Part shown: positions 5,809-15,317 of the stretch, in pieces
Numbering within the stretch: the stretch's first letter is position 1
How the letters are laid out: every line of letters begins with the position of its first letter
The notes under the pieces: generated by a model
Databases searched by the model: none
Seen by the model: only the letters and a program-made list of their open reading frames with translations
Told to the model about the DNA's origin: nothing
Translations under genes and position numbers: made by a program
Source: Desulfobacter sp.
GTDB taxonomy: Bacteria > Desulfobacterota > Desulfobacteria > Desulfobacterales > Desulfobacteraceae
Direction of reading: 5' to 3'
Length of the DNA stretch: 64,000 bases
NCBI GenBank assembly: GCA_028768545.1
Contig: CP054838.1
Location: 2,777,001 to 2,841,000 of the forward strand

Positions 5809-8520
5809 TTAGGGATTGAGAATGGCTGCCTGGGAGGCTGCCAGTCGGGCGATGGGCACCCGGTAGGGTGAACAGGAGACATAGGTGAGTCCTGCCTTAT
5901 GGCAGAAGACCACAGAGTCCGGGTCTCCCCCGTGTTCGCCGCAAATGCCCAGCTTAATGTCGGGCCGGGTTTTTTTCCCGCCTTTCACAGCCGTGGTAAT
6001 CAAACTGCCCACAGCTTCCTGGTCCAGGGTTTCAAAGGGATCAGAGCTGAGAATGGCATTGTCAATATAATCGTTCATAAAGGATCCGATATCATCCCTT
6101 GAAAACCCGAATGTCATCTGGGTGAGGTCATTGGTGCCAAATGAGAAAAATTCGGCATATTCTGCCATTTTGTCTGCAATCAGGGCGGCTCTCGGGATTT
6201 CGATCATGGTTCCGAACATATGGGGCAAAGCGTCTATCTTGTACTTGGCAAGGGCCTGTTCATGGCATTGATCAACAATTTTTTTGGTAAAGGCCAGTTC
6301 TTTTTCATTGCAGGTCACCGGCACCATGATTTCAGGCTGGGGATTAAACCCATCCAAAATCAGTTCTGCACAGGCCTCAAAAATGGCTTTGACCTGCATA
6401 TGGGTGATTTCAGGATAGGTAATGCCAAGCCTGACCCCTCTGTGGCCGATCATGGGGTTGGATTCCATGAGCAGTTCACTTCTTTTGATCACCTCTTCAA
6501 TATCAATTCTAAGGGCAGCTGCAATTTCCTGTTGGTTCTGGGCATTCTGGGGTACAAATTCGTGGAGCGGAGGATCCAGAAGGCGCATGGTCACCGGCAT
6601 CTTATCCATTACTGAGAGGGTGGCGATGATTTCTTTTTTAACAAAGGGAAAAAGTTCTTCCAGGACTTGTTCTCTTTCATCCAAAGTCTTGCTTAAAATC
6701 ATTTTCCGCAGCAAAAACAAGGGCTGGTCAGAATCAGACCCGTAGAACATATGTTCTGTTCTGAACAGGCCGATCCCCTCTGCACCGAATTCAAGCGCAG
6801 TTTTAGCGTCAGCAGGGGTATCTGCATTGGTTCTGACTTTCATGGTTCGGTATTTGTCGGCAATGGCCATAAATTTTTGGAATTTAGGGTTTTCAGAGGC
6901 ATCCTTCATTTTAAGTTTGCCGTCGTAAACCACACCCTTGGTGCCGTTGAGGGTGAAATAATCCCCCTCTTTAAACAGGCGGGTGCCCACTTTCAGCTCT
7001 TTGGTTTCAAGATTGATTTTCAAGGCACCGGCGCCAACAATGCAGCATTTGCCCCAGCCCCTGGCCACAAGTGCGGCATGGGAGGTCATGCCGCCTCTGG
7101 CGGTGAGAATGGCAGCCGCCGCCCGCATGCCTTCAATATCTTCGGGGTTGGTTTCTTCCCTGACCAGGATGACTTTTTTGTCGGCTTTGGCCCATCGGAC
7201 AGCATCCTCCGAGGTAAAGACGATCTGCCCCCATGCGCCGCCAGGTCCTGCGGGCAGCCCTTCTGCAACATGCACAGCTGTGAGTTCTTCTCCCGGATCA
7301 ACAATGGGATGGAGCATGTCGTCTAAGATTTTCGGATCCAGGCGGCAGACCATGGTTTTTTCATCGATCATCCCCTGGTCAAGCATGTCCATGGCCATGT
7401 TCAAAGCGGCTGTGGCCGTTCTTTTTCCCACCCGGCATTGGAGCATGTAAAGACGGCCTTCCTGGATGGTGAACTCAATGTCCTGCATATCGCTATAGTG
7501 GGATTCCAGCCGGTTGCGAATCTCGAACAACTGGGCATAGAGGTCGGGCATGGCCTCTTCAAGTGAGGGCAGGTGCTGGTTCTGATTGTTTTTAGTGTCC
7601 GTGTTCAAGGGATTGGGCGTACGGATACCTGCCACCACATCTTCGCCCTGGGCATTGACCAGCCATTCACCGTAAAATTTATTATCTCCTGTGGCAGGGT
7701 CCCGAGAAAAGGCCACCCCTGTTGCAGAAGAGTTGCCCATGTTACCAAATACCATGGTCTGGACATTCACGGCTGTGCCCCAATTATCAGGAATGTGTTC
7801 AATTCGGCGGTAGGAGACGGCCCGTTTTCCGTTCCAGCTTTTAAAAACCGCGCCAATGGCGCCCATGAGCTGCTGGTGAGGATCATCCGGAAAATCCAAG
7901 TCCAGGTCTTCCTTGATTTTTTTTTTGAAGCGTTCACACAGGTTTTTCAAGTCATCCGTAGAAATATCTGTGTCATTTTCATAGCCTTTGTCATTCTTGA
8001 GATTGTTCATCATCATCTCAAGGTTGAGACGGATTCCCATCCCGTCCTTGGGGCGTATCTGTTCTGCCTTTTCCATAACCACGTCAGAATACATCATAAT
8101 CAGGCGGCGGTAGGCATCATAGACAAACCATTCATTTTGGGTCTTTTGGATGAGTCCGGGAATGGTAGCAGAGCATAACCCTACATTGAGAATGGTCTCC
8201 ATCATACCGGGCATGGAACTTCTGGCACCTGACCTGCACGAGACCAGAAGGGGGTTGGAAGGATCTCCGAATATCATCCCTGTCTGGGCCTCTATATGGG
8301 TCATGGTCTTGAGGGTATCCGCCTCTAAGTCTTTTGGAAAACTGCCCTTGAGTTCAAAGTAGTGGTTGCAGCATTCCGTGGAAATGGTAAAGCCCGGAGG
8401 AACAGGGAGGCCCAGCTTTGCCATTTCAGCCAGATTGGCGCCTTTCCCGCCGAGAAGGTCTTTTTGGCCGGCATCCCCATCTGTTTTTTCAGGACCGAAT
8501 TCATATATGTACTTGGTCAT
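5809..8520 (-). CDS. ppdK: Pyruvate, phosphate dikinase
   Basis: Interconverts pyruvate + ATP + Pi with PEP + AMP + PPi in the cytoplasm. In autotrophic or acetate-using sulfate reducers it usually makes PEP for gluconeogenesis. At 903 residues it has the normal length and order: an N-terminal ATP-grasp part (LLGGKGANLAEM, CRSGARSSMPGMM), a central phosphohistidine domain with catalytic His in GGMTSHAALVARG, and a C-terminal PEP/pyruvate barrel with GICGEHGGDP. GAGGA lies just upstream of the ATG at 8520. The PDRP gene nearby is its probable regulator. A candidate sigma-70 promoter lies at 8562-8590. Confidence 0.97.
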   Translation of the reverse strand: MTKYIYEFGPEKTDGDAGQKDLLGGKGANLAEMAKLGLPVPPGFTISTECCNHYFELKGSFPKDLEADTLKTMTHIEAQTGMIFGDPSNPLLVSCRSGARSSMPGMMETILNVGLCSATIPGLIQKTQNEWFVYDAYRRLIMMYSDVVMEKAEQIRPKDGMGIRLNLEMMMNNLKNDKGYENDTDISTDDLKNLCERFKKKIKEDLDLDFPDDPHQQLMGAIGAVFKSWNGKRAVSYRRIEHIPDNWGTAVNVQTMVFGNMGNSSATGVAFSRDPATGDNKFYGEWLVNAQGEDVVAGIRTPNPLNTDTKNNQNQHLPSLEEAMPDLYAQLFEIRNRLESHYSDMQDIEFTIQEGRLYMLQCRVGKRTATAALNMAMDMLDQGMIDEKTMVCRLDPKILDDMLHPIVDPGEELTAVHVAEGLPAGPGGAWGQIVFTSEDAVRWAKADKKVILVREETNPEDIEGMRAAAAILTARGGMTSHAALVARGWGKCCIVGAGALKINLETKELKVGTRLFKEGDYFTLNGTKGVVYDGKLKMKDASENPKFQKFMAIADKYRTMKVRTNADTPADAKTALEFGAEGIGLFRTEHMFYGSDSDQPLFLLRKMILSKTLDEREQVLEELFPFVKKEIIATLSVMDKMPVTMRLLDPPLHEFVPQNAQNQQEIAAALRIDIEEVIKRSELLMESNPMIGHRGVRLGITYPEITHMQVKAIFEACAELILDGFNPQPEIMVPVTCNEKELAFTKKIVDQCHEQALAKYKIDALPHMFGTMIEIPRAALIADKMAEYAEFFSFGTNDLTQMTFGFSRDDIGSFMNDYIDNAILSSDPFETLDQEAVGSLITTAVKGGKKTRPDIKLGICGEHGGDPDSVVFCHKAGLTYVSCSPYRVPIARLAASQAAILNP

Positions 8521-8561
8521 TTCATCCTCAGTTTGTTGATGTTGTAAATGTTAAAACACAA

Positions 8562-8590
8562 CTATTAATAATCATGAAAAATCAAGTCAA
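8562..8590 (-). promoter_or_regulatory. Candidate sigma-70 promoter of ppdK
   Basis: On the minus strand TTGACT (8590-8585) is followed after 17 bases by TAATAG (8567-8562). This lies 42 bases upstream of the ppdK start. The -10 box is a weak match, so this is tentative. Confidence 0.4.
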
Positions 8591-8707
8591 GTAAAATCTT
8601 GTATTTATAATTTTACACGGCAATGCTATGGTACTTAATTTACTAATATCCCTAGGCGCGGCAGTGAACAGGGGATCTAAACTAAGAGGGGCAACCAAAG
8701 TCCATAC

Positions 8708-10549
8708 ATGCTGAATATTGAGTCCATTTCCAAAGGGTTTGGAGACCAGGTGCTTTTAGAAAATACCGGAATGCAGATCAATCCGGGTGAACGGGTCGGG
8801 CTTGTGGCCCGGAACGGACATGGAAAAACCACTCTTTTAAACATGATTGCAGGCCTTGATCACCCGGATGATGGGCGTATCAGTATACCCAACGGGTATC
8901 GACTGGGGGTGCTTTCCCAGCATATCCGCTTTGAAAAAAACACCGTTCTTCAAGAGGCCATGCTCGGCCTGCCTGACCATGAGCAGGATCATTTCTGGAA
9001 GGCTGAAAAGATTCTTGCCGGTTTAGGGTTTACCAACGAGGCCATGGAAAAGGATCCCATGCAGTTTTCAGGGGGATACCAGGTTCGTCTCAACCTGGCC
9101 AAGGTCCTGGTCTCAGAACCGGATCTGCTTATTTTGGACGAACCCACCAATTATCTTGATATCACTTCCATTCGGTGGATATCCAGGTTTTTGATCTCCT
9201 GGCCAAGGGAAGTATTATTGGTGACCCATGACAGGGGATTCATGGATAATGTGGTCACCCATATTGTGGGTATTCATCGCAAAAAAATGAAAAAAATTAA
9301 AGGCGATACCCAAAAATACTATGTCCAGGTGGCCCAGGACGAAGAAATATATGAGAAAACAAGACAAAATGAAGCCAAGCGGAAAAAAGAGATAGAGTTG
9401 TTTATTTCAAGGTTCAGGGCAAAGGCACGACTTGCCAATATGGTCCAGTCCAGGATAAAGACCCTGTCCAAACTCGACGCCAAGGACAAGCTGGCCCAGC
9501 TTAAAAATCTTGAATTTACCTTTAACTCCCTTGCCTTTGCAGGCAAACAGGTGCTTACGGCCAAGAATTTAACCTTTGGGTATGATCAAAACCTTCCTTT
9601 GATTAAAGATTTTTCTTTAACGGTCTATCCCGGAGACCGGGTGGCGGTCATTGGAAAGAACGGCAAGGGCAAAACCACTTTGCTCAAACTGCTCAACCAG
9701 AGCATGACCCCTGGCAGCGGATGGGTAAAGCCCAATCCCGGGGTGGAGTTCGGATATTTTGAACAGACCAATGTCAGTTCTCTAAATCCTGGGTTCACCG
9801 TTGAAGAAGAGATGATTCATTCATACCCGGACACGGACCGCCAGGCAGCCAGAAATATCTGCGGGGCCATGATGTTTGAACAGGATGCCGCCTTAAAAAA
9901 GATATCAGTCCTTTCTGGCGGGGAAAAAGCCAGGGTCATGCTGGGAAAACTTTTGATCCGTCCCTTAAATCTTCTGATTTTGGACGAGCCTTCCAACCAT
10001 TTGGATATTGAGGCCTGCGATGCCTTTGTTGCAGCCTTAGATCAGTTTGAAGGGGCCGTGGTTCTGGTCACCCATAATGAGATGTTTCTCCATGCCCTGG
10101 CCAATCGTCTGGTGGTGTTTACCCAAGCGGGCATCGAGGTCTTTGAGGGCGGTTACCAGGCGTTTTTGGACAAACAGGGCTGGGAAGATGAAGACCTGGG
10201 CGTGGTGAAAAAGAAAAAAATAAAAACCATATCCAAAAAGGAAATGAGGAAAAAAAAGTCAGACCTTGTTGCTGCCCGATCAAAAGAAATAGGCCCCCTT
10301 CAAAAACAGATTTCTAAAATCGAAGATGAAATCGAACAAAAAGAAGAAAAAATTGCCCAGGTCAACACGGATCTGCTGGAGGCTTCAGCCCAGATGGACG
10401 GTGCAAAAATTCAGGCCTTGTCCAAGGACCTGGCTAAATTTGAGGCTTGTGTGGAAACCTTGTTTGAATCCCTTGAGGAAAAAACCGACCGGGCCGAGGT
10501 CATTCAAAAAAAATATGACAAACAATTATCAGATCTTGAAAGGTGTTAA
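8708..10549 (+). CDS. ABC-F family ATPase (Uup/YheS-like)
   Basis: 613-residue soluble protein with two ABC domains and no membrane segment, typical of ABC-F ribosome-associated ATPases. Domain 1 has Walker A ARNGHGKTT, signature FSGGYQVRL and Walker B LLILDEPTNYLD. Domain 2 has GKNGKGKTT, LSGGEKARV and LLILDEPSNHLD. Between them is the charged interdomain linker, about residues 200-275. A Lys-rich region and coiled coil fill about 495-613, resembling the DNA/RNA-binding tail of Uup and YheS. Its likely role is translation quality control or ribosome rescue; an antibiotic-resistance role cannot be excluded. The small membrane gene at 10555 follows at once. Confidence 0.93.
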   Translation: MLNIESISKGFGDQVLLENTGMQINPGERVGLVARNGHGKTTLLNMIAGLDHPDDGRISIPNGYRLGVLSQHIRFEKNTVLQEAMLGLPDHEQDHFWKAEKILAGLGFTNEAMEKDPMQFSGGYQVRLNLAKVLVSEPDLLILDEPTNYLDITSIRWISRFLISWPREVLLVTHDRGFMDNVVTHIVGIHRKKMKKIKGDTQKYYVQVAQDEEIYEKTRQNEAKRKKEIELFISRFRAKARLANMVQSRIKTLSKLDAKDKLAQLKNLEFTFNSLAFAGKQVLTAKNLTFGYDQNLPLIKDFSLTVYPGDRVAVIGKNGKGKTTLLKLLNQSMTPGSGWVKPNPGVEFGYFEQTNVSSLNPGFTVEEEMIHSYPDTDRQAARNICGAMMFEQDAALKKISVLSGGEKARVMLGKLLIRPLNLLILDEPSNHLDIEACDAFVAALDQFEGAVVLVTHNEMFLHALANRLVVFTQAGIEVFEGGYQAFLDKQGWEDEDLGVVKKKKIKTISKKEMRKKKSDLVAARSKEIGPLQKQISKIEDEIEQKEEKIAQVNTDLLEASAQMDGAKIQALSKDLAKFEACVETLFESLEEKTDRAEVIQKKYDKQLSDLERC

Positions 10550-10554
10550 TTAAG

Positions 10555-10770
10555 ATGGACAAACCAAATTTTACATTTTATTATGGGATTGTATTAATTG
10601 CCGTGGGTCTTGGGGTCATTTTCAGGATACCTGAGGTCGTTCCCCAGGTTGAAGCCATAGAATTTTTTAAAAATAAAATCGGAATCGTGACCTTTTGTTT
10701 TTATACTTTGGGTGCTCTTTTGATTCTTGCCGGCGGCATCAGGGTGGTTAAAAATTTTAAAAAAGAATAA
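10555..10770 (+). CDS. Small two-helix membrane protein
   Basis: 71 residues from the ATG at 10555, with AAAGGTG eleven bases upstream. Two hydrophobic segments (about residues 8-24 and 42-62), a basic C-terminus (VVKNFKKE) and no catalytic motif. No family recognised. It starts six bases after the ABC-F stop and is followed by the GspE/PilB fragment, so it may belong to the same transcript. Confidence 0.6.
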   Translation: MDKPNFTFYYGIVLIAVGLGVIFRIPEVVPQVEAIEFFKNKIGIVTFCFYTLGALLILAGGIRVVKNFKKE

Positions 10771-10810
10771 TCAATAAAGCATTCTAAATTTTAGGTTTTC
10801 AGGATAAAAT

Positions 10811-11374
10811 ATGGCCAATGGTGTAACCTCAAAATCCGGATCCACCCTCAAATCCACCATCAAAGATCAGTCTGGTGCCGGGAAGACTAAAATCGGTGAA
10901 ATCCTGTCCAAAGAGGGGCAGATCACCAGTATGCAGCTCAACGAAGCTCTGGATGTCCAGAAAAAAACCCAGGAACGGCTCAGTTCCATTCTGCTCAACA
11001 AGGGATATATTGATCCGGATACCATTATCAATGTACTGGGCCGGCTGTATAATTACGACGTCTTGCCATTTTCCAAGATCAAGCCGGATCCGGCCGCCTT
11101 TAAGGTGCTGCTCTATGAAACGGCAAAAACAGATCTTGTCTTTCCGCTCAAGCTTACAGGCGAAGATCTTCTGGTCACCATGGCCGAACCCACGGATACC
11201 TCTGTGGTCGAGGCGCTGGGAAAAAATACAGGGAAAAATATCCAGGTTTTTGTCTCCACTGAAAATGATATCATCCAGGCCTATCGCGATTTTTATAAAA
11301 TTTCAGATGAAGAATATAAAAGTTTTCTGCATTTTGAAGATGACATGGATGATGATGAGCCGGTTACCTCTGTG
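10811..11374 (+). pseudogene. GspE/PilB ATPase, N-terminal domain only, cut by IS6
   Basis: The 188 native codons encode a type II secretion/type IV pilus ATPase N-terminal domain (MshEN/T2SSE_N): KIGEILSKEGQITSMQLNEA, then the LSSILLNKGYID repeat, then PLKLTGEDLLVTMAEP. The whole Walker ATPase part is missing. At 11375 the reading frame enters the IS6-type element and continues 22 codons to a stop at 11440 inside it. No matching 3' half occurs on the far side of that element or beside any other IS6 copy here. Loss by IS-adjacent deletion or rearrangement is likely. A product from this remnant could not power secretion. Confidence 0.85.
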
Positions 11375-12211
11375 GGTTCTGTTGCAAAAAATATTTCCAG
11401 GACAAAGAGATCGTTCAGGCGTAAAATTTACGCAGCATAAGAAAACAGATTTTCGACGAATTCTTTCTGCTTTAAAATTTCTCCCTTCCTGATATTTTTA
11501 ACTTGTCCTTTTCTGATCATGTTCATAATTTCATAGCCTTTTAGCGTCCGCCAGGCAGAATGAAATGTCTTGAACCCCATACCAGCTCTGACAAGCTTTT
11601 TGATAAACCGGTGGTCTTGCTCAATAATATTGTTCAGATATTTATTCTGTCTTAGGATACAGTCCTTATTCAGAAGCTTTTTTTCTTTCAAAGCCTTTAC
11701 TGCCGGAGGATATGCAGGATTTCCGTCAACACTCAGAACCCGAGGTCTGGAGCTATTGGAAGCTCGCAGCATCTTTTTAAAAAATCGTTTGGCAGATTCC
11801 ATATTACGTCTGCTGCGAAGAAGAAAATCGATGGTATTTCCACGGGAATCGACCGCTCGGTAAAGATACTTCATTTTCCCCCGCACCTTGATATATGTTT
11901 CATCAATACGGTAAGAATCATTTGATTGCCGCAGATACTTCCTGCTTCGCTTTTCCATTTCAGGAGCATAGCGCTGAACCCATCGGTAAATGGTACTGTG
12001 ATCCACAGACAAGCCCCGTTCTTGCATCATCTCTTCCAGATTCCTGTAACTTAGTTGATATCTCAGATACCAGCGAACATTCAACAGGATGATTTCTTTT
12101 TCATAATGACGCCACTTGAAAGGGTTTTCATTTTTCATACTATCTCTCTGCAAATAAATTAGTGCCAAAACGGACTTGTATCAGACATTAATAATTTTTT
12201 GCAACAGAACC
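11375..12211 (-). mobile_element. IS6-family insertion sequence, complete copy 1
   Basis: 837 bp with terminal inverted repeats GGTTCTGTTGCAAAAAAT at both ends. One intact transposase lies on the minus strand. Near-identical copies lie at 14598-16891 (broken), 52502-53338, 54956-55792 and 63779 onward. The flanks (CCTCTGTG left, AAAAAAAC right) are not a direct repeat, so this copy has recombined or caused an adjacent deletion since insertion. Confidence 0.93.
11428..12141 (-). CDS. IS6-family transposase
   Basis: 237-residue DDE transposase of the IS6 (IS26/IS240) type. Seen in order: N-terminal helix-turn-helix (LSYRNLEEMMQERGLSVDHS, TIYRWVQRYAPE), first Asp in DETYIKVRGKMKYLYRAVD, second Asp in VLSVDGNPAYPPA, and catalytic Glu in NNIIEQDHRFIKK. 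The start is the ATG at 12141 behind a GAGAGAT site; an upstream TTG in frame adds nine codons. The frame is intact and the protein probably active. Confidence 0.92.
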   Translation of the reverse strand, partial: SMKNENPFKWRHYEKEIILLNVRWYLRYQLSYRNLEEMMQERGLSVDHSTIYRWVQRYAPEMEKRSRKYLRQSNDSYRIDETYIKVRGKMKYLYRAVDSRGNTIDFLLRSRRNMESAKRFFKKMLRASNSSRPRVLSVDGNPAYPPAVKALKEKKLLNKDCILRQNKYLNNIIEQDHRFIKKLVRAGMGFKTFHSAWRTLKGYEIMNMIRKGQVKNIRKGEILKQKEFVENLFSYAA

Positions 12212-12260
12212 AAAAAAACGATACTTGTTTTTCACATAGTTCCCCCTCTATGAAACAGAT

Positions 12261-13514
12261 TTATTTGAGTCTCAGGATATCTGCCCCCAGATTCAAAAAT
12301 TTGTCTTCAATGCCTTCATATCCCCTGTCCATATGATATACCCGTGAAATCAGGGTGGTGCCTTCAGCCACAAGGCCTGCTATGACCAAGGACGCACTGG
12401 CCCTGAGATCAGAGGCCATGACAGGAGCGCCCTGAAGCCTGTCCACTCCCCTGACCATGGCAAAATTTCCATTGGAAATGGAGATGTCAGCCCCCAGGCG
12501 AAGCAGTTCATTGGCATGGATAAACCGGTTCTCAAATATGGATTCATGGATCACACTATTGCCCTTGGCAATGGTCATTAAGGCCATAAACTGGGCCTGC
12601 ATATCGGTTGGGAATCCAGGATAAGGAAGGGTTTTGATATCAATGCTTTTGATCTGGGCCTTCCCCTGGACCCGGATTTTATCTTCACCCACATCCACGG
12701 TGGTACCCGTGGCTTTGAGTTTGCTGATGATTCCTCCGATATGATCCGGTATGCAGCCGTTTATGGTAACATCGCCTTGTGTGGCTGCCGCTGCCACCAT
12801 AAAGGTGCCGGTTTCAATCCGGTCGGGGATGACCCTGACCTCAACCGGATTCAAGGTTTTGACCCCTTCAATATGGATAATGGCGGTGCCTGCGCCTGAA
12901 ATTTTTGCCCCCATCTGGGTTAGCGCTTTAGCCAGGCAGACAATCTCAGGTTCTCTGGCTGCATTGCGAAGCACGCTCTTGCCCTTGGCAAGGACCGCTG
13001 CCATCATTAGATTTTCAGTGCCTGTCACTGTGGGAACATCAAAATAGATCTCATTGCCCACAAGTTTCTCGGCCTTGGCCTCAATATATCCGTGTTCAAT
13101 ATTGATTGTGGCCCCAAGGGCCTCAAGCCCGGTTAAATGCATGTTGACCGGGCGTGCCCCAATGGCGCATCCTCCCGGCATGGAGACTTTTGCATGGCCG
13201 AACCTGGCCACAAGCGGACCTAATACCAGAATGGAGGCCCTCATTTTTCTGACCAGTTCGTATTCAGCCTCGATTTTATGGATGCCGGATCCGTCCACGG
13301 TCATGGTATGGTTTTCAAATTCGCAGCCGGCCCCAAGATCTTCCAGCAAGAGTTTAATGGAGTTGATATCCATAAGTTTTGGAACATTGGTAAAGGTGGT
13401 TTTGCCGTTGACCAGGATACTCGAGGCAATTAAAGGCAGGGCTGCATTTTTTGCACCGCTGATCCAGACCTCGCCTGCAAGCTGTCTGCCGCCGTTGATT
13501 TGAATTTTATCCAT
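12261..13514 (-). CDS. murA: UDP-N-acetylglucosamine 1-carboxyvinyltransferase
   Basis: First committed step of peptidoglycan synthesis: transfers enolpyruvate from PEP to UDP-GlcNAc in the cytoplasm. 417 residues, normal length, two EPT-synthase repeats. Lys22-Asn23 (ISGAKNAALPL) and the PEP-reactive Cys in PGGCAIGARPV (about residue 115, the fosfomycin target) are both present. Near the C-terminus SRVYHMDRGYEGIEDK matches the family. It sits with tRNA-Leu inside a block bounded by two inverted IS6 copies, only 50 bases from copy 1. A terminator lies between it and the tRNA, so it has its own promoter or reads through from the tRNA. Confidence 0.97.
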   Translation of the reverse strand: MDKIQINGGRQLAGEVWISGAKNAALPLIASSILVNGKTTFTNVPKLMDINSIKLLLEDLGAGCEFENHTMTVDGSGIHKIEAEYELVRKMRASILVLGPLVARFGHAKVSMPGGCAIGARPVNMHLTGLEALGATINIEHGYIEAKAEKLVGNEIYFDVPTVTGTENLMMAAVLAKGKSVLRNAAREPEIVCLAKALTQMGAKISGAGTAIIHIEGVKTLNPVEVRVIPDRIETGTFMVAAAATQGDVTINGCIPDHIGGIISKLKATGTTVDVGEDKIRVQGKAQIKSIDIKTLPYPGFPTDMQAQFMALMTIAKGNSVIHESIFENRFIHANELLRLGADISISNGNFAMVRGVDRLQGAPVMASDLRASASLVIAGLVAEGTTLISRVYHMDRGYEGIEDKFLNLGADILRLK

Positions 13515-13541
13515 AAGCTTGATTGACTTTCAGGGGTTATT

Positions 13542-13579
13542 AAAAAAGGGTTTTGGTGATAAGGCCAAAACCCTTTTTT
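13542..13579 (-). terminator. Intrinsic terminator of tRNA-Leu
   Basis: Stem of 15 bases (13542-13556 with 13565-13579, AAAAAAGGGTTTTGG against its complement) and an 8-base loop. On the minus strand it ends in a T run. It lies just downstream of tRNA-Leu and upstream of murA. Confidence 0.85.
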
Positions 13580-13589
13580 ATATTTAAGA

Positions 13590-13676
13590 TGGTACCTGGG
13601 ACGAGAATTGAACTCGTACAGCCTTGCGGCCGAGGGATTTTAAGTCCCTTGCGTCTACCAGTTCCGCCACCCAGGC
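13590..13676 (-). tRNA. tRNA-Leu(UAA)
   Basis: 87-nt gene with encoded CCA. The acceptor stem GCCTGGG pairs with CCCAGGT (one G-U pair). The D-arm region is GGCGGAACTGGTAGACGC. The anticodon arm AGGGA-CTTAAAA-TCCCT gives anticodon UAA at 13640-13642. A long variable arm follows (CGGCCGCAAGGCTG), and the T arm contains GTTCAATTC. The long variable arm and the anticodon identify it as leucine. Confidence 0.97.
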
Positions 13677-14147
13677 ACATGGTTGGGTCTAAATATAGTA
13701 TTTGGCTTTATTTTGCAAGACAAAATCCATTGGCCTGGGCCAATGGATCATGCCCTGAATTATCCAACGACCTGTTTTATATCATGAACAAGCCTTTTTT
13801 ATCATGGCAAATTGCCCTTTAAAATTTGGATTATAAATAAGCCTGGCACTCTTATCAATAGATAAAACATTAATTTTTCATTATGGGTATGATCACTGAT
13901 GAATTTAAGGAGAAATGATTCTCTAAACAAAGGATTTTACGGCAACGGGTTTGAGGTTCAGACATCTAATGCATAGCCCACGGACAAGGGAAGATCGGGA
14001 AAAGTTCAAATTTAAGATTTTTGATCGTCCATAAATTTTGTTTTGATCTCATCTGTTTAATCGGGTATTGTATTGGCGGCCTTTGTTGATTGACCCTTGC
14101 ATCCGGGACAAAGGTGAGTGCACATAAAAAAAGTATTGGAGACCCTA
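13677..14147. other. 471-bp intergenic region with short perfect palindrome
   Basis: No gene is supported here. At 13726-13747 there is a palindrome with 10-base arms (TCCATTGGCC and its complement) and a 2-base loop, lacking a T run, so it is unlikely to be a simple terminator. The rest is AT-rich and probably holds promoters for tRNA-Leu (minus) and the gene at 14148 (plus), but no convincing -35/-10 pair stood out. Confidence 0.5.
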
Positions 14148-14432
14148 ATGTCAGAAGTCATACTCGAAAATCTGGAAAAACAACTCAACCAACACCTTGG
14201 CCAGACGGTTCCCTTTCACGCGGCCTATGATATTAACCCGGCTCTGGAACTGGCTGGAATCATGGAAAACAAAGGGTACTCTTTTCAGTTGAAAGACCTT
14301 TATCCTAAAAGTATGACCAATACCGGGTGGCAGGCGGTCTTTTCCAAGGACGGCCAGAGGTTTTCAGCCGAAGATCCCGCCTCTCCTGTGGCCGTATGCA
14401 CTGCCGCCATCAGTGCCTTGACCCGCCAGTAG
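14148..14432 (+). CDS. Hypothetical small protein
   Basis: 94 residues from the ATG at 14148, chosen because GGAG lies seven bases upstream; an in-frame GTG at 14118 lacks such a site. The sequence has no membrane segment. It contains VPFHAAYDINPALELAGI and a C-terminal SPVAVCTAAISAL helix that resembles the substrate-binding end of small phage-like or DUF2591-like proteins, but the likeness is too weak to name. It lies between tRNA-Leu and the second IS6 copy. Confidence 0.5.
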   Translation: MSEVILENLEKQLNQHLGQTVPFHAAYDINPALELAGIMENKGYSFQLKDLYPKSMTNTGWQAVFSKDGQRFSAEDPASPVAVCTAAISALTRQ

Positions 14433-14667
14433 TTGACGGTGCCCTTTTTGTTTTACCCGGGCGGTTATAAACCATAAAAGATCATTAAAATTTGGCAGAA
14501 TTCACCTGGATCATGGAAAAGGGTTTAATTATTTAATAATGATCATGGATATATTCAAAGTCTTTTTTATATTTTGTTATGGTTTCAAAGATGATCGGGT
14601 TCTGTTGCAAAAAATTATTAATGTCTGATACAAGTCCGTTTTGGCACTAATTTATTTGCAGAGAGAT

Positions 14668-15317
14668 AGTATGAAAAATGAAAACCCTTTCAAGTGGCGT
14701 CATTATGAAAAAGAAATCATCCTGTTGAATGTTCGCTGGTATCTGAGATATCAACTGAGTTACAGGAATCTGGAAGAGATGATGCAAGAACGGGGCTTGT
14801 CTGTGGATCACAGTACCATTTACCGATGGGTTCAGCGCTATGCTCCTGAAATGGAAAAGCGAAGCAGGAAGTATCTGCGGCAATCAAATGATTCTTACCG
14901 TATTGATGAAACATATATCAAGGTGCGGGGAAAATGAAGTATCTTTACCGAGCGGTCGATTCCCGTGGAAATACCATCGATTTTCTTCTTCGCAGCAGAC
15001 GTAATATGGAATCTGCCAAACGATTTTTTAAAAAGATGCTGCGAGCTTCCAATAGCTCCAGACCTCGGGTTCTGAGTGTTGACGGAAATCCTGCATATCC
15101 TCCGGCAGTAAAGGCTTTGAAAGAAAAAAAGCTTCTGAATAAGGACTGTATCCTAAGACAGAATAAATATCTGAACAATATTATTGAGCAAGACCACCGG
15201 TTTATCAAAAAGCTTGTCAGAGCTGGTATGGGGTTCAAGACATTTCATTCTGCCTGGCGGACGCTAAAAGGCTATGAAATTATGAACATGATCAGAAAAG
15301 GACAAGTTAAAAATATC
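14668..15317 (+). pseudogene. IS6-family transposase, frameshifted and split
   Basis: Same protein as the intact copy at 11428-12141 but doubly broken. One G is missing in the GTGCGGGGGAAAATG run near 14928 (four Gs instead of five), which shifts the frame after KVRG. At 15317 the IS256 insertion removes the last 30 or so codons, which reappear at 16776-16850. It cannot make active transposase. Confidence 0.88.

Noticed and set aside
13553-13822. An 89-codon open frame on the plus strand (GTRIELVQPCGRG and onward)
   Set aside because: It is the antisense of tRNA-Leu; this is a familiar false protein over tRNA genes.
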